Of a stretch of DNA of 64,000 bases, positions 8,491-19,290 are shown piece after piece. This DNA is from Shewanella sp. 10N.286.48.A6 (GTDB taxonomy: Bacteria; Pseudomonadota; Gammaproteobacteria; Enterobacterales; Shewanellaceae). Both the position numbers and the translations under genes were made by a program. The number at the start of each line of letters is the position of its first letter. Position 1 is the stretch's first letter. Location of the stretch: positions 213,273-277,272 of the forward strand of contig NZ_MCVI01000020.1 in the NCBI RefSeq assembly GCF_002873135.1, written 5' to 3'. The notes under the pieces were generated by a model, which was not told where the DNA came from, ran no database searches, and saw only the letters and a list, made by a program, of their open reading frames with translations.

Positions 8491-10539
8491 TTACATGACT
8501 CGCATGCCAGGTTTCGCGCCTGCATGAGGCTCTAAAATCCAGATATCTTTTCCACCAGGGCCGGCGGCTAATACCATGCCTTCAGATTCACCGAACTTCA
8601 TTTTACGTGGTGCAAGGTTGGCAACCATCACAGTGTGTTTGCCAATCAAATCTTCTGGTGCGTAAGCAGATTTAATGCCTGCAAAAACCTGCTTGGTTTC
8701 GCCGCCTAAATCTAACTCTAAACGGAGTAGTTTATTGGCTTTTTCAATATGCTCAGCTTTTGAAATAAGCGCGATACGCAAATCAACTTTGGCAAAATCA
8801 TCAAAAGTAATTTCAGGGCTTAGGGGCTCTTTCTCAAGCTCAGTTTGAGTAGCTTCCGGCGCAGCATCAGTCACTTTACTTGCAGTTACTTGTAAGTTTT
8901 CAGTTGATGCCTCAATGATAGCTTCAATGCTTTTCATTTCAATGCGCTGTATTAATGCTTTAAACTTAGCAATTTCATGGCCAGCTAGATCTACAGCTAA
9001 ATTATCCCATGTTAATGGCGTCTGTAAGAAAGCTTCAACATTGTCAGCTAGCTTAGGTAGTACCGGTTTAAGGTAAGTGACTAAGATGCGGAACAAGTTA
9101 AGTGCATTGCTACACACTTGATGGGCTTCATCTTGCTTGTCTTCTTGTTTGATTAACTGCCAAGGCGCGGCATCAGCAACATAGGCATTTGCCATGTCAG
9201 CTAAAGCCATAATTTCGCGCATCGCTTTACCAAACTCACGAGTCTCATATAAATCAGCAATGATATCCTGTTTAGCTAAAAAGGCCTCAGTCAAAGTCAT
9301 ATCGTTGATTTTAGCTAACTTGCCGTCAAAACGTTTACTGATAAAACCAGCGGTACGTGAGGCTAAGTTCACTAATTTACCAACTAGATCAGAGTTCACT
9401 CGCTGTGCGAAGTCTTCTAGATTTAAATCTAAGTCATCAACACGGCTGTTTAATTTCGCCGCGTAGTAATAGCGAAGATACTCAGGATCTAAATTATCTA
9501 AATAAGTACGCGCTTTAATAAACGTGCCTTTTGACTTAGACATTTTGGCACCATTTACCGTAACATAACCATGTGCATAAACAGCAGTAGGTTTACGAAT
9601 ACCCGCGCCATCTAGCACTGCAGGCCAAAATAAACCGTGGAAGTTGACAATATCTTTACCAATGAAGTGATAAAGCTCTGTTGTAGAGTCTTTTTTCCAA
9701 AATTCGTCAAAATCAAGGTCACCACGTTTATCACATAAGTTTTTAAACGAGCCCATGTAACCGATAGGTGCGTCTAACCATACGTAGAAAAATTTACCTG
9801 GTTGCTCTGGTATTTCAAAACCAAAATAAGGCGCATCACGGGAAATATCCCATTGCTGCAGACCTTGTTCGAACCATTCTCTTAGCTTGTTGGCAATTTC
9901 AGGTTGTAGTGAACCTGATGCAAGCCATTCACTTAACATGGTTTCAAATGCAGGTAAGTCAAAGAAGAAATGTTCACTGTCCTTCATTACTGGCGTAGCA
10001 CCTGACACGACCGAGTAAGGATTGATTAAATCTGTGGTGCTATAAGTCGCACCACAGTTATCGCAGTTATCACCATATTGATCTTCACTCTTACATTTCG
10101 GGCAAGTGCCTTTGACAAAGCGGTCTGGTAAAAACATTTCTTTTTCAGGATCGAATAATTGAGAAATGGTTTTGGTTTTAATGTAACCACCATCACGCAA
10201 CTTCAGATAAATATCGCTGGCAAGCTCACGGTTTTCTTTACAGTGCGTGCTATGGAAGTTATCAAAGTTGATATTGAAATCAGCGAAATCTTGTTCATGT
10301 TCTTTTTGAACTTGAGCAATCATTTCTTCTGGTGTAATACCCAGTTGTTGGGCTTTCAGCATGATTGGGGTGCCATGGGCATCATCTGCACAAATATAGT
10401 GACATTCATGTCCACGAAGTTTTTGGTAACGAGACCAAATATCAGTTTGAATATACTCAAGCATATGACCTAAATGGATAGGACCATTTGCATATGGGAG
10501 GGCACTTGTCACCAGAATTTTACGTTGTGAATTTGTCAT
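8491..10539 (-). CDS. metG: Methionyl-tRNA synthetase
   Basis: A class I aminoacyl-tRNA synthetase that charges tRNA-Met. At 682 residues it is the long form. The HIGH-type motif HLGH lies at 22-25 after [11 protein letters not shown] zinc knuckle follows ([18 protein letters not shown]), then the KMSKSKGTF signature. The C-terminus carries the dimerising EMAP-II/Arc1p-like tRNA-binding domain ([12 protein letters not shown], then [23 protein letters not shown]). A linker of about 40 residues before that domain is Thr/Glu-rich. The gene is divergent from mrp across a 155-bp spacer, a frequent pairing in gammaproteobacteria. Confidence 0.98.
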   Translation of the reverse strand: MTNSQRKILVTSALPYANGPIHLGHMLEYIQTDIWSRYQKLRGHECHYICADDAHGTPIMLKAQQLGITPEEMIAQVQKEHEQDFADFNINFDNFHSTHCKENRELASDIYLKLRDGGYIKTKTISQLFDPEKEMFLPDRFVKGTCPKCKSEDQYGDNCDNCGATYSTTDLINPYSVVSGATPVMKDSEHFFFDLPAFETMLSEWLASGSLQPEIANKLREWFEQGLQQWDISRDAPYFGFEIPEQPGKFFYVWLDAPIGYMGSFKNLCDKRGDLDFDEFWKKDSTTELYHFIGKDIVNFHGLFWPAVLDGAGIRKPTAVYAHGYVTVNGAKMSKSKGTFIKARTYLDNLDPEYLRYYYAAKLNSRVDDLDLNLEDFAQRVNSDLVGKLVNLASRTAGFISKRFDGKLAKINDMTLTEAFLAKQDIIADLYETREFGKAMREIMALADMANAYVADAAPWQLIKQEDKQDEAHQVCSNALNLFRILVTYLKPVLPKLADNVEAFLQTPLTWDNLAVDLAGHEIAKFKALIQRIEMKSIEAIIEASTENLQVTASKVTDAAPEATQTELEKEPLSPEITFDDFAKVDLRIALISKAEHIEKANKLLRLELDLGGETKQVFAGIKSAYAPEDLIGKHTVMVANLAPRKMKFGESEGMVLAAGPGGKDIWILEPHAGAKPGMRVM

Positions 10540-10694
10540 TTTGTCTCAACAATCGATTACACCAAATATATGTTGATGATACTAACCGATCAAAGTGATT
10601 ATTTCATCAAACAACAACAAAATGGGCTAAATTTGCGCTCATTTTTCTTGAATTCTGGTACACTTGAACAAATTTATCGCTGGGAGTTCTGCTT

Positions 10695-11810
10695 TTGTCT
10701 ACTTCGCATACAGATTATCAATTAAGTGCTGACCTATTAGGTCCCGTGTTGAGTATTTTAGATGCATATCAAGATCCATATTTAGCCGAAGGGCTTGTAT
10801 CTGCAGGTTGTGTCACTAAGCTTTCAATTGAAGGCAAACGTTTATCACTTGGGTTAGTTTATCCATACCCATGTATGACGCAATATCGTGATACTGTCAT
10901 GGATGTGACTAAAAAATTAGCCGTACTTGATGCTATTGATGAAGTAGAGTGCGAAATTGATTTTCAGCCAAGAGTATTTTCTGCGGTTAGCTCTGTAGCG
11001 CCATTGCCAAATATTAAGCAAGTCATTGCTGTGGCTTCAGGTAAAGGCGGCGTGGGTAAATCAACCACGGCAGTTAACCTTGCATTAGCTTTAAAAGCAG
11101 AAGGTGCTGAAGTGGGCATCTTAGATGCTGACATTTACGGTCCTTCAATTCCTATGATGCTGGGTTTACAAGGTTTTAAACCGACTTCACCTGACGGGAA
11201 AATGATGACCGCAGCCAGTGCTCATGGCATTACTGCCCAATCAATCGGCTTTATGTTAGGTGATGGCGAAGCTGCAGTATGGCGTGGCCCAATGGCGGCC
11301 GGTGCTTTAAATCAGTTATTAACTGAAACCCAGTGGCCAGAACTTGATTATTTGGTTATCGATTTACCACCTGGAACCGGTGATATCCAATTAACCCTTT
11401 CGCAAAAATTTCCTGTGAGTGGCACGGTTGTGGTGACTACACCGCAAGATATTGCCCTTGAAGATGCGAAAAAAGGCATTACCATGTTCCAAAAAGTGGA
11501 TATCCCAGTGTTAGGGATTATTGAGAACATGAGTTTTCATTTATGTCCAGAATGTGGCCATAAAGAATACCCATTTGGTACTCATGGTGGCAGTAAAATT
11601 GCCGAGCGTTATGAAGTACCGTTATTAGGTGCTTTGCCGCTTAATATCAACATTCGTGAATCAATGGATGAAGGTAACCCTGCAGTTGTGAGTCAGCCTG
11701 ATTCTGAAGTGGCAGGGATTTATCGTGAGATCGCTCGTAAAGTTGGGGCTCAACTAGCCAAACAACAAAGTAAAAAGACAGTATCAATTAGTATTTCAGA
11801 CGACGAGTAA
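10695..11810 (+). CDS. apbC: Iron-sulfur cluster carrier protein Mrp/ApbC
   Basis: A P-loop NTPase that binds and transfers Fe-S clusters to apoproteins. The start is a TTG at 10695, supported by GGGAG 8 nt upstream and by the absence of an in-frame ATG before the conserved region. The N-terminal 95 residues are a MIP18/DUF59-like domain (LLGPVLSILDAYQDP). The deviant Walker A motif SGKGGVGKST lies at 115-124, followed by GILDADIYGPSIPMMLG and LVIDLPPGTGDIQL. The CPEC motif at 284-287 is the cluster-binding pair. The length, 371 residues, matches E. coli Mrp (369). udk follows after 11 bp, so the two are probably co-transcribed. Confidence 0.95.
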   Translation: MSTSHTDYQLSADLLGPVLSILDAYQDPYLAEGLVSAGCVTKLSIEGKRLSLGLVYPYPCMTQYRDTVMDVTKKLAVLDAIDEVECEIDFQPRVFSAVSSVAPLPNIKQVIAVASGKGGVGKSTTAVNLALALKAEGAEVGILDADIYGPSIPMMLGLQGFKPTSPDGKMMTAASAHGITAQSIGFMLGDGEAAVWRGPMAAGALNQLLTETQWPELDYLVIDLPPGTGDIQLTLSQKFPVSGTVVVTTPQDIALEDAKKGITMFQKVDIPVLGIIENMSFHLCPECGHKEYPFGTHGGSKIAERYEVPLLGALPLNINIRESMDEGNPAVVSQPDSEVAGIYREIARKVGAQLAKQQSKKTVSISISDDE

Positions 11811-11821
11811 GGTTTTAAATA

Positions 11822-12460
11822 ATGAATTCTCCGCAATGTGTCATTATCGGTATCGCGGGTGCGTCAGCATCAGGTAAAAGTTTAATTGCTCAAACTATTT
11901 TTGAAGAGTTAAAGCGTGATTTAGGTACCGACCAAATTGGCGTAATCAATGAAGATGCCTATTATCGCGACCAGAGCCATTTATCAATGGAAGATCGTGT
12001 TAAAACCAATTATGACCACCCTAAAGCATTGGATCATCAGTTGTTGGCTGAGCATCTAAAACAGCTAAAACGAGGCGAGTCGGTTGATATTCCTTGCTAC
12101 AGCTATAAGGAACATACTCGTATTGGCAAGACCTTAGATATGCAACCTAAAAAGGTGATTATTTTAGAAGGTATCTTATTATTAACGGATCCTAAACTGC
12201 GTGAATTAATGGATGCCAGTGTATTTATGGATACGCCGTTAGATATCTGTTTTTTACGTCGTCTATCACGTGATGTTGCTGAGCGCGGGCGTACCATGGA
12301 ATCTGTGATTTCTCAATATAAAGCGACCGTTAGGCCGATGTTTTTACAATTTATTGAGCCATCTAAGCAACATGCTGACATTATCGTGCCTCGTGGTGGT
12401 AAAAACCGTATTGCAACCGATATTCTTAAAGCAAGAATACAGCATTTATTGGCACGCTAG
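11822..12460 (+). CDS. udk: Uridine kinase
   Basis: Udk phosphorylates uridine and cytidine in pyrimidine salvage. The 212-residue protein has the P-loop GASASGKS (13-20), [14 protein letters not shown], the NYDHPKALD block, [11 protein letters not shown] and ILEGILLL, all diagnostic of the uridine kinase family. [20 protein letters not shown] is the lid region. It follows apbC with an 11-bp gap on the same strand. Confidence 0.97.
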   Translation: MNSPQCVIIGIAGASASGKSLIAQTIFEELKRDLGTDQIGVINEDAYYRDQSHLSMEDRVKTNYDHPKALDHQLLAEHLKQLKRGESVDIPCYSYKEHTRIGKTLDMQPKKVIILEGILLLTDPKLRELMDASVFMDTPLDICFLRRLSRDVAERGRTMESVISQYKATVRPMFLQFIEPSKQHADIIVPRGGKNRIATDILKARIQHLLAR

Positions 12461-12523
12461 ATATTAGCACGCTTAATATAGCCGTGTTTTGCGGATTAAA
12501 ATTGTATTAAGATAAAATGATGA

Positions 12524-12561
12524 CACAGAAAGGCTCCTACAAATGGGGCCATTCTTTTGTG
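12524..12561 (+). terminator. Possible hairpin between udk and pabC
   Basis: The imperfect stem pairs CACAGAA with TTTTGTG and GGCTCC with GGGGCC, with mismatches, and has no T-run after the stem. It may be a weak terminator or mRNA structure in the 164-bp udk-pabC gap. Confidence 0.35.
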
Positions 12562-12624
12562 TAAAACCGCTTGAATCGACATGCTAATATCAAGCTGGCA
12601 GTCAGATAACACTCAGGAACGAGA

Positions 12625-13440
12625 ATGGCATCAGTATTTGTTAATGGATTACCACAACAGCAAATTAACCCACTGGATAGAGGTTTAGCCTACGGTGATG
12701 GTGCATTTGCCACCATGCGTGTGTTACAGGGTAAGGTGTTATTCATTGATGAACATATTGAGCGATTGCAGCAAGCATGTTTGCGTTTGGGCTTTGCATT
12801 ACAAAATCAACTTGAGTTAATAAATCAGCTTGAGCAGCACGGCCAGGTTTTAAACCAAGGCTGTATCAAAATACTCATTAGCCGCGGTGTAGGTGGTCGA
12901 GGTTACAGTGCCCCAGACATTGTGGAGCAAACAAGCGTCATTTCTTTACATGATATTCCCGCTCACTATCAGCAATGGCAACAGCAGGGGATCAGTTTAT
13001 CTTTAGCGGCGATTAGCTTAGCGCGCCAACCAATACTTGCTGGGATGAAACACCTTAATCGGCTTGAGCAAGTGCTGATAAAGCAAAACCTATTACCACA
13101 AGGTTGCGATGACTGGCTGGTACTTGACACCGATGGCAATGTGGTTGAATCATCAATGGCCAATGTCTTTATTGTAGAAGGCCAAAATGTTTATACCCCA
13201 GCAATCAGCCACAGCGGTGTATCAGGGGTGATGCGACAACAAGTTATTATCGCGTTATTAGAAAACAACATTAACGTTTACGCTGAACCAATCAGCTTAT
13301 CCAGGCTTAAGCAAGCAGATCATGTTTTTATCAGCAACAGCCTGTTGGGCGTTGTTAATATTAATCATCTTGATGATAACCAATATTCCAGCTGGCCTAT
13401 GAGCCATAACTTAATTAAACAGTTACAATTATCACTCTAA
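12625..13440 (+). CDS. pabC: 4-amino-4-deoxychorismate lyase
   Basis: PabC is a PLP enzyme that releases pyruvate from aminodeoxychorismate to give p-aminobenzoate for folate synthesis. The 271-residue protein is of the class IV aminotransferase fold: NPLDRGLAYGDGAFATMRV, the PLP lysine in GMKHLNRLEQV, then SSMANVFIV and SGVSGVMRQQVI. An AGGAACGAG ribosome-binding region precedes the ATG. It opens the run pabC-mltG-tmk-holB-pilZ. In many relatives this run follows fabF, whereas here udk precedes it. Confidence 0.93.
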   Translation: MASVFVNGLPQQQINPLDRGLAYGDGAFATMRVLQGKVLFIDEHIERLQQACLRLGFALQNQLELINQLEQHGQVLNQGCIKILISRGVGGRGYSAPDIVEQTSVISLHDIPAHYQQWQQQGISLSLAAISLARQPILAGMKHLNRLEQVLIKQNLLPQGCDDWLVLDTDGNVVESSMANVFIVEGQNVYTPAISHSGVSGVMRQQVIIALLENNINVYAEPISLSRLKQADHVFISNSLLGVVNINHLDDNQYSSWPMSHNLIKQLQLSL

Positions 13441-13441
13441 T

Positions 13442-14452
13442 ATGAAAAAAATACTGACCGTTTTACTCGCATTTTTGATGACCCTAACCACAGTGGCTTG
13501 CATTGTCGGTTACTGGGGATATCAACAGATAATTGCTTATCCCAATCAGACTCTCACCGTCGATGCGCCTGTTGAGTTAACTATTTCACAGGGCATGAAT
13601 GTCACCAAGCTTGCTAAAGATTTAGAGCATAAACAATGGCTAACAGATAGCTGGAAATTAAAATATCTGGTTAAGCTTAAACCTGAATATGCCCATATCA
13701 AAACAGGCTTATATCAAATTGAGCCGGGTGACAGCTTGGCCTCTTTACTGAATAAGATTAATTCGGGTGACCAAATCAGCTTTTCAGTAACGTTAATCGA
13801 AGGCAAGACCATTAAGGAATGGCAACAAGTGTTGGCCACATCACCGCATCTAACTTTTGATGAGCAAGTGTTCAATCGAGTGTTATTGAAAAATGGTGAC
13901 GATTCAAATTTACCAGAAGGTAAGTTTTTCCCTGAGACCTATCAATATCATGCAGGCGATAGTTTAGAGTCGGTGCTGCAACGCAGTTATACATTAATGC
14001 AAACCACTTTAGAGGCTGCGTGGCAACAGCGCGATAAAGATCTTAAACTAAAAACACCCTATGAGTTATTGATCATTGCTTCAATCATCGAAAAAGAAAC
14101 AGGCAAGCCAGAAGAGCGCGATTGGGTCGCTGCAGTATTTAATAATCGCTTAAAATTAGGCATGCGTCTTCAAACAGATCCGACCGTTATTTATGGCATG
14201 GGCGATCGCTACCAAGGTAATATCACTCGCAGTGATTTACGAGAACACACGGCATTTAATACTTATCGTATAAATGGTTTACCGCCAACACCGATTGCAG
14301 CGCCAAGTAAAGCTGCTTTGTTTGCAGCAGCAAAACCTGCTGAAGTCGATTATTTATACTTTGTCTCAAGAAATGATGGCAGCCATGTTTTTTCAAAGAC
14401 ACTTGCACAACATAACCGTGCAGTTAACGAATATCAGAGAAATAGAAAATGA
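13442..14452 (+). CDS. mltG: Endolytic murein transglycosylase MltG
   Basis: MltG cleaves nascent glycan strands and is thought to set their length. The protein has 336 residues and one N-terminal membrane anchor ([24 protein letters not shown]). A LysM-like subdomain follows ([31 protein letters not shown]). The YceG catalytic region includes the Glu in [11 protein letters not shown], then [20 protein letters not shown] and the [17 protein letters not shown] block. It begins one base after the pabC stop and overlaps tmk by 4 nt (ATGA), indicating translational coupling. Confidence 0.96.
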   Translation: MKKILTVLLAFLMTLTTVACIVGYWGYQQIIAYPNQTLTVDAPVELTISQGMNVTKLAKDLEHKQWLTDSWKLKYLVKLKPEYAHIKTGLYQIEPGDSLASLLNKINSGDQISFSVTLIEGKTIKEWQQVLATSPHLTFDEQVFNRVLLKNGDDSNLPEGKFFPETYQYHAGDSLESVLQRSYTLMQTTLEAAWQQRDKDLKLKTPYELLIIASIIEKETGKPEERDWVAAVFNNRLKLGMRLQTDPTVIYGMGDRYQGNITRSDLREHTAFNTYRINGLPPTPIAAPSKAALFAAAKPAEVDYLYFVSRNDGSHVFSKTLAQHNRAVNEYQRNRK

Positions 14453-15078
14453 GTAAAAACAACGCTAAATTCATTACAATTGAAGGATTAGAAGGCGCGG
14501 GTAAGTCCAGCGCAGTTGAATTAGTAAAGCAAATTATTACAGACCATTGTCATCAAGCGCCAATATGCACCCGTGAGCCAGGCGGTACGCCATTAGCAGA
14601 AAAAATTAGAGATTTAGTCAAAATTGCTGATGATAGTGATCCACTGTGTGATGAGGCTGAATGTTTACTGTTTTACGCAGCCCGTACTCAGTTAATTTCA
14701 AATGTCATTAAGCCCGCTTTAGCCAACGGAACTTGGGTATTAGGCGATAGACATAACCTCTCGTCGTTAGCTTACCAAGGCGGCGGTAGAGGATTAATGC
14801 CATTAGTAAAATCCATTAGTGATGCTTGTTTACAGGGCTTCAAGCCCGATTTAACCCTTTATTTAGATATTGAACCGCAATTAGGCTTAGCCCGCGCAGC
14901 CAAACGTGGTGAGTTAGATCGCATCGAGCAACAAGAATTGGATTTCTTTATTCGTGCTCGAGAAACCTTTTTAGCGTTTGCTGCTGAAGATAGCTCAATT
15001 TTAGTTATTGATGCTAGTAAACCCATTGATCAAGTCCATGAACAGATCCGAGTCGCATTAGCAGCGAATCTTGTGTAA
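14449..15078 (+). CDS. tmk: Thymidylate kinase
   Basis: Converts dTMP to dTDP. The 209-residue protein has P-loop GLEGAGKSS (13-21), the [16 protein letters not shown] motif, [17 protein letters not shown], and the [12 protein letters not shown] region following the lid. The start codon overlaps the mltG stop. holB follows after 41 bp, as in most gammaproteobacteria. Confidence 0.97.
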   Translation: MSKNNAKFITIEGLEGAGKSSAVELVKQIITDHCHQAPICTREPGGTPLAEKIRDLVKIADDSDPLCDEAECLLFYAARTQLISNVIKPALANGTWVLGDRHNLSSLAYQGGGRGLMPLVKSISDACLQGFKPDLTLYLDIEPQLGLARAAKRGELDRIEQQELDFFIRARETFLAFAAEDSSILVIDASKPIDQVHEQIRVALAANLV

Positions 15079-15119
15079 TGGTAATGACCTTGATTAAAAC
15101 AGCGTAAAGTGAGTCATTG

Positions 15120-16082
15120 ATGCAAGCTTTTGGATTAAATCAGTTGCCCTGGTTAGATGAACCGTTTCAGCGATTCTTAAATGAGTTAGCAAACGGGCAT
15201 AGTGCTCACGCACAACTGTTAACCATAGATACCGGTCTAGGAGGGTATTTATTTGCTCATGAAATGGCCCATGCCGCCATGTGCCAAAACTTAACCCCTG
15301 TTGGGGCATGCGGTCAATGTAAAAGCTGTCTGTTATTTAAAGCGGGAACACACCCTGATTGTCATGTGATTAAAGCTGATGGCAATCAAATCAAGGTCGA
15401 TCAAATTCGCGACTTATGTCAAAAATTAACGGTCACAGCCCAGCAAGGCGGTCAACGTGTCGCCATTATTCAAAACTGCGAGCAATTTAATTTAGCGTCA
15501 GCCAATGCGTTATTAAAAACCTTAGAAGAGCCGGGTAATAATATTTTAATTATTTTACAAACAGACGTGCCTTCAAGATTGTTAGCAACCATTAAAAGTC
15601 GCTGCCAGAATGTGGCCTTTAATGCCCCTGATAGACGCCAAGTATTAGCTTGGCTGTCTTCCCATCAATTATTACCACAACCTCCTTATGGCGAGAAAGC
15701 CCATGATGTGACTTGGTGTTTAAGTATGATTGGTGGGCCGTTGAAATTAGCTGAAAGCCTAGGTAATCAACATTACCAACAACTACTGCAATATCGAGTC
15801 GATTGGGCAAACAGTATTAAATCAGGACATTTGACTGGCAGTTTAATTAAGTTATCAGAGCAACAAATTATTGATGCACTTAATGTTTTATATTTGTACT
15901 TAAGGCAATATGTGTTAAAAAGTAAAGAGCTCGACGCATTAGCTGCGAGTAACATCATTGGTTTCTCATCGAAAGTCGCGCAAATGTGCCAAAAATTAGC
16001 GACGATGGCGAGTATAAACGCGCCTGCATTATGTCAAGACTACATTCTTGAATTTAGACAACTTATTCATTACAGACAATAG
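15120..16082 (+). CDS. holB: DNA polymerase III delta' subunit
   Basis: Delta' is part of the clamp loader and opens the beta clamp together with delta and the tau/gamma subunits. The 320-residue protein begins at the ATG at 15120 (an in-frame TTG lies 3 nt earlier). The zinc module CGQCKSC and GTHPDCHVI are present, as is the SANALLKTLEEPGNNILIIL motif and the SRCQNV sequence (SRC motif). A canonical Walker A is absent, as expected for the non-hydrolysing delta' subunit. Gene order tmk-holB-pilZ supports the call. Confidence 0.94.
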   Translation: MQAFGLNQLPWLDEPFQRFLNELANGHSAHAQLLTIDTGLGGYLFAHEMAHAAMCQNLTPVGACGQCKSCLLFKAGTHPDCHVIKADGNQIKVDQIRDLCQKLTVTAQQGGQRVAIIQNCEQFNLASANALLKTLEEPGNNILIILQTDVPSRLLATIKSRCQNVAFNAPDRRQVLAWLSSHQLLPQPPYGEKAHDVTWCLSMIGGPLKLAESLGNQHYQQLLQYRVDWANSIKSGHLTGSLIKLSEQQIIDALNVLYLYLRQYVLKSKELDALAASNIIGFSSKVAQMCQKLATMASINAPALCQDYILEFRQLIHYRQ

Positions 16083-16091
16083 AATTACACT

Positions 16092-16418
16092 ATGACCGAT
16101 CTTGTTGTAAATTTTGATACTCTGCACCAGTTGTACAGAGCATATATGCCATTCATTAAACCTGCGGGTTTGTTTATTTCGACCACAGAAAGCCACTTTC
16201 TAGGTCAGGAGTTATCCATAGCTTATAAGTTGCCAGGTACTTCACAAATGGCTGATTTTCAAGGTGTGGTGGTGTGGATTAATCCACTTGGTGCATCAGG
16301 CGGCCGACCTGCGGGTATTGGCGTAAAAATAAAAACCGATCCTGAAAGTCATAAACATCATATTGAAAAGCTGCTTTCTACTCAGTTATCTTCAAGTGAC
16401 ATGACTTGTACCATGTAA
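16092..16418 (+). CDS. pilZ: PilZ-domain type IV pilus assembly protein
   Basis: A 108-residue single PilZ domain resembling P. aeruginosa PilZ, which is needed for type IV pilus biogenesis and does not bind c-di-GMP strongly. Visible similarity: LYRAYMPFIKPAGLFIST, VVVWINPLGASGGRPAGIGV. The RxxxR and DxSxxG motifs of c-di-GMP-binding PilZ domains are not evident. It starts 9 bp after holB, and the holB-pilZ-tatD order is conserved in Pseudomonas and Shewanella. A 199-bp gap separates it from tatD here, so tatD may have its own promoter. Confidence 0.92.
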   Translation: MTDLVVNFDTLHQLYRAYMPFIKPAGLFISTTESHFLGQELSIAYKLPGTSQMADFQGVVVWINPLGASGGRPAGIGVKIKTDPESHKHHIEKLLSTQLSSSDMTCTM

Positions 16419-16617
16419 TAGTTAAACAAGGGTACTGTAAAGGTTCTTCCTCTATCATAGGTTTTATTTGGCTAATACAATTAAGTTAAACAAAAAATGT
16501 CAAAACCAAATCTAACCTTTGATTAAACTGTGGTAACTGCTGATATGAAAATCAGCTTGAAAGATAATCCTCCCCTAGGTATTCTTGCTGGCTTGTTTAA
16601 GCCTTTAAAGAATCATC

Positions 16618-17406
16618 ATGTTAATCGACTCTCACTGTCATCTAGACCGCTTAAAATCCGCGCCAGATCAAGCTAGTTTGCACGCTATTGTAGATGCTGC
16701 AAAATCTCGCGGGGTTGAATATCTTCTTTGTGTTAATGTTCGCCAGCAAGGTTTTGAAGCCATGCGCGATAAAATGGCCGACTTTGATAATATATTCTTA
16801 TCATCAGGGGTGCATCCACTTGACGTTAAAGACGGTCTCAATGTCAGTGAAATTAAGCAATTTGCCACTGATAAAAAAGTCGTGGCAATTGGTGAAACCG
16901 GCCTTGATTATTTTTATGCCCCTGAAACGAAAGTATTGCAGCAACAATGCTTTGAACAACAAATAGCCTTAGCCGTAGAGGTGAATAAGCCGCTGATTGT
17001 TCACACTCGTGATGCCCGCGAAGATACTATTAACATGTTAAAAGCTGGCTACGCAGACAAAGTGGGTGGGGTATTGCATTGTTTTACAGAAAACTGGGAA
17101 ATGGCCAAAGCAGCGATTGATTTAGGTTTTTATATCTCGGTGTCAGGTATTGTCACTTTTAAAAATGCCGGTGAACTTCGTAGCGTGATCCGTAAAGTAC
17201 CTAAAGACAGGCTACTGGTTGAAACTGACTCACCGTATTTAGCGCCAGTACCGCACAGAGGGCAAGAAAACCAACCAGCTTTTGTGCGAGATGTTGCTGA
17301 GTTTGTTGCCGAGTTACGGGGTGAGAAATATATCGATTTAGCCGAATATACCACGGAGAACTTTTTTAACTTGTTCAAAGAGGCTGCAATATTAGCCAAG
17401 CGTTAA
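16618..17406 (+). CDS. TatD-family metal-dependent hydrolase (YcfH type)
   Basis: TIM-barrel metallohydrolase of the TatD/YcfH family; members act as DNases or D-aminoacyl hydrolases, and the exact substrate here is not determinable. The 262-residue protein begins with the metal-binding MLIDSHCHLD, then SSGVHPLDV, IGETGLDYFYAP (metal-ligand Glu), PLIVHTRDA, GVLHCFTENW and LVETDSPYLAPVPHRGQENQP. All metal ligands appear intact. The position after holB-pilZ favours the YcfH subgroup. Confidence 0.93.
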   Translation: MLIDSHCHLDRLKSAPDQASLHAIVDAAKSRGVEYLLCVNVRQQGFEAMRDKMADFDNIFLSSGVHPLDVKDGLNVSEIKQFATDKKVVAIGETGLDYFYAPETKVLQQQCFEQQIALAVEVNKPLIVHTRDAREDTINMLKAGYADKVGGVLHCFTENWEMAKAAIDLGFYISVSGIVTFKNAGELRSVIRKVPKDRLLVETDSPYLAPVPHRGQENQPAFVRDVAEFVAELRGEKYIDLAEYTTENFFNLFKEAAILAKR

Positions 17407-17463
17407 CTTACGCTTTTGTGGTAAATTTTGATATTAAGTTTAGGCTGAATTTTAGGCAAAAAG

Positions 17464-17522
17464 AGACCCAAAACTATCCAATTGTTCTGGGTCTAGGGGA
17501 ACGGCTCTTTTAGAAAAGAGCC
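17464..17522. other. Two tandem hairpins between tatD and rsmF
   Basis: The tatD-rsmF gap (17407-17705, 299 bp) holds two adjacent inverted repeats. The first has arms AGACCCA and TGGGTCT (17464-17470 and 17488-17494), extended by AAC/GTT after one mismatch. The second has perfect 9-nt arms GGCTCTTTT and AAAAGAGCC (17503-17511 and 17514-17522). Neither ends in a clean T-run. They lie between convergent genes, so they may be degenerate terminators or a structured 3' RNA. I see no gene in the rest of the gap. Confidence 0.5.
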
Positions 17523-17705
17523 TTGCGCTACTGTCGAAAACCAATTTCACTAAAAATCTTACTTCTCAGTATAGACCCGTTAATCATACTTTGCCTAAAA
17601 ATCGCGCAACCGGTCAGTGTTTTATGCCGCAATAGCTTAACAACTAGCGCCTACTGATAATTGTTAAACGATAAAAGTCGCTGAATTATCGGCAATAAAG
17701 TGTAT

Positions 17706-19136
17706 CTACTCTATTTTATCTTTTACCAATTCTCTTGGTAAATTATTTTTCAATCTATGGCCTAAATGCTTTACCACCCCTAATGGACTGTGGTGATGAG
17801 TGACAATCATTTCGCCCTTTGGGGTTAAGTCTAAATCGCTAAAGCTATCAGTGGCGATATCACGGCCCATTAAAAAGTCTTTCGCTTGTTGAGCATCAAG
17901 TTCGATAATTTTATCGTCTGAGCTGATATAGCGCCTAAGGCAGATAATGGCTTCATGTTTCACCTTAAAGCCTTTTTTCATCACATCGGCCAATTTGACC
18001 CCAATGCGTTGATAACGCATTAAACCGGTGAAATCGTTAAATTCAGCTGGAAATAACCAATACTCATCATCACGGATCATCACCGTATGATCTGCAGGTA
18101 AAGTGAGATTAAAGGTGGTGCTAAAGTATTGTTCAATGGCGGATACTTGTTTGGCATTCGCAACAGAAAACGGGAAGTTACGCTGAGGCTTAGGCTGCTT
18201 TTTAATTCGTTCAACAGATGCGGTTTTAGCAATTTTAGCGACGAAGAAACCTTCGCTATCATAAATTTGTGGCCAAACGTGTAAAAAACCTTCTTGGGTA
18301 CAGGCTTGTTCTGCGCCAGGGAATAAATCAGTTAGAGGAATAAATTCAACCGCATCGGCATAGGTTTGTTTTAAAAATTGACAAATTTGCTGATTTTCAA
18401 GCTGACTTAAGGTGCAAGTGGAATAAACCAATGTGCCACCGGGCTTTAAGGCTAAAAAGGCGGATTGGATCAGCTGTTTTTGAGTCTCGGCAATATCAAC
18501 AACATCATCTAATTGCCAGTTTTTAAGCGCATTAACGTCTTTTCTAACCGTACCTTCGCCACCGCATGGTGCATCGAGCAACACAGCATCAAACTTTTCA
18601 AATAAATACTCCCCAAAGACTTTGCCATCAAAATGGGTGAGGGCACATTGCTTTACGCCCATTCTAAGCACGTTGGCGTGCAAAATTTTAACGCGACTGG
18701 CAGAGTACTCATTAGCAATTAATAAGCCTTGATTATCCATTAAGGCGGCTAACTGAGTCGTTTTTGAGCCAGGCGCTGAGGCGACATCGAGGATCAGTTT
18801 ACTGTGGTTATCATTTTGTAGCAGCGCAACAGGTGGCAACATCGAACTGGCTTCTTGGATATAAAATAAGCCTTGAATATGCTCAATCATATTACCAAGT
18901 TGCACATCATCGCTGACTGAAACCCAAAAACCTTCAGCGCACCAAGGGATAGCTTCAAACTGCCAGCCATTATCAGTCATTATTTGGGTAAATTGCGCCA
19001 CGGAAATCTTTAAAGTATTTACTCTGATTGATTTACGTAAAGGACGATTACAGGCAGCAATAAAGTCGTCCATATTAAGATGTGCGGGGAGTTCTGTAGC
19101 AATATGGGTTAAGTATTGCGGATTTATTTGAGCCAT
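17706..19136 (-). CDS. rsmF: 16S rRNA (cytosine(1407)-C(5))-methyltransferase RsmF
   Basis: SAM-dependent RNA m5C methyltransferase (YebU). The 476-residue length fits E. coli RsmF (479). After the N-terminal LRKSIRVNTLKIS block come the SAM-binding LILDVASAPGSKTTQLAALM, AVLLDAPCGGEGTVRKD (TCxP-like PC motif) and VYSTCTLSQLENQ (catalytic Cys). The C-terminal half carries the RsmF-type PUA-like region. In E. coli this gene is yebU beside yebS-yebT, and here the LetA/LetB genes are also close, separated by one plus-strand gene. Confidence 0.95.
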   Translation of the reverse strand: MAQINPQYLTHIATELPAHLNMDDFIAACNRPLRKSIRVNTLKISVAQFTQIMTDNGWQFEAIPWCAEGFWVSVSDDVQLGNMIEHIQGLFYIQEASSMLPPVALLQNDNHSKLILDVASAPGSKTTQLAALMDNQGLLIANEYSASRVKILHANVLRMGVKQCALTHFDGKVFGEYLFEKFDAVLLDAPCGGEGTVRKDVNALKNWQLDDVVDIAETQKQLIQSAFLALKPGGTLVYSTCTLSQLENQQICQFLKQTYADAVEFIPLTDLFPGAEQACTQEGFLHVWPQIYDSEGFFVAKIAKTASVERIKKQPKPQRNFPFSVANAKQVSAIEQYFSTTFNLTLPADHTVMIRDDEYWLFPAEFNDFTGLMRYQRIGVKLADVMKKGFKVKHEAIICLRRYISSDDKIIELDAQQAKDFLMGRDIATDSFSDLDLTPKGEMIVTHHHSPLGVVKHLGHRLKNNLPRELVKDKIE

Positions 19137-19290
19137 AGTAAAAATATCGATAAAACAACTGTGTAATAATGCGATAGATTATATCATGCATTTTCACGGT
19201 GTCGCTCACCCTGTTAAAGAAAGCGCAACCAACACATTCGCTAACAGCTGATGTTGAAAACTACAGCTGTGAAAAATAACGGAGTATTCA

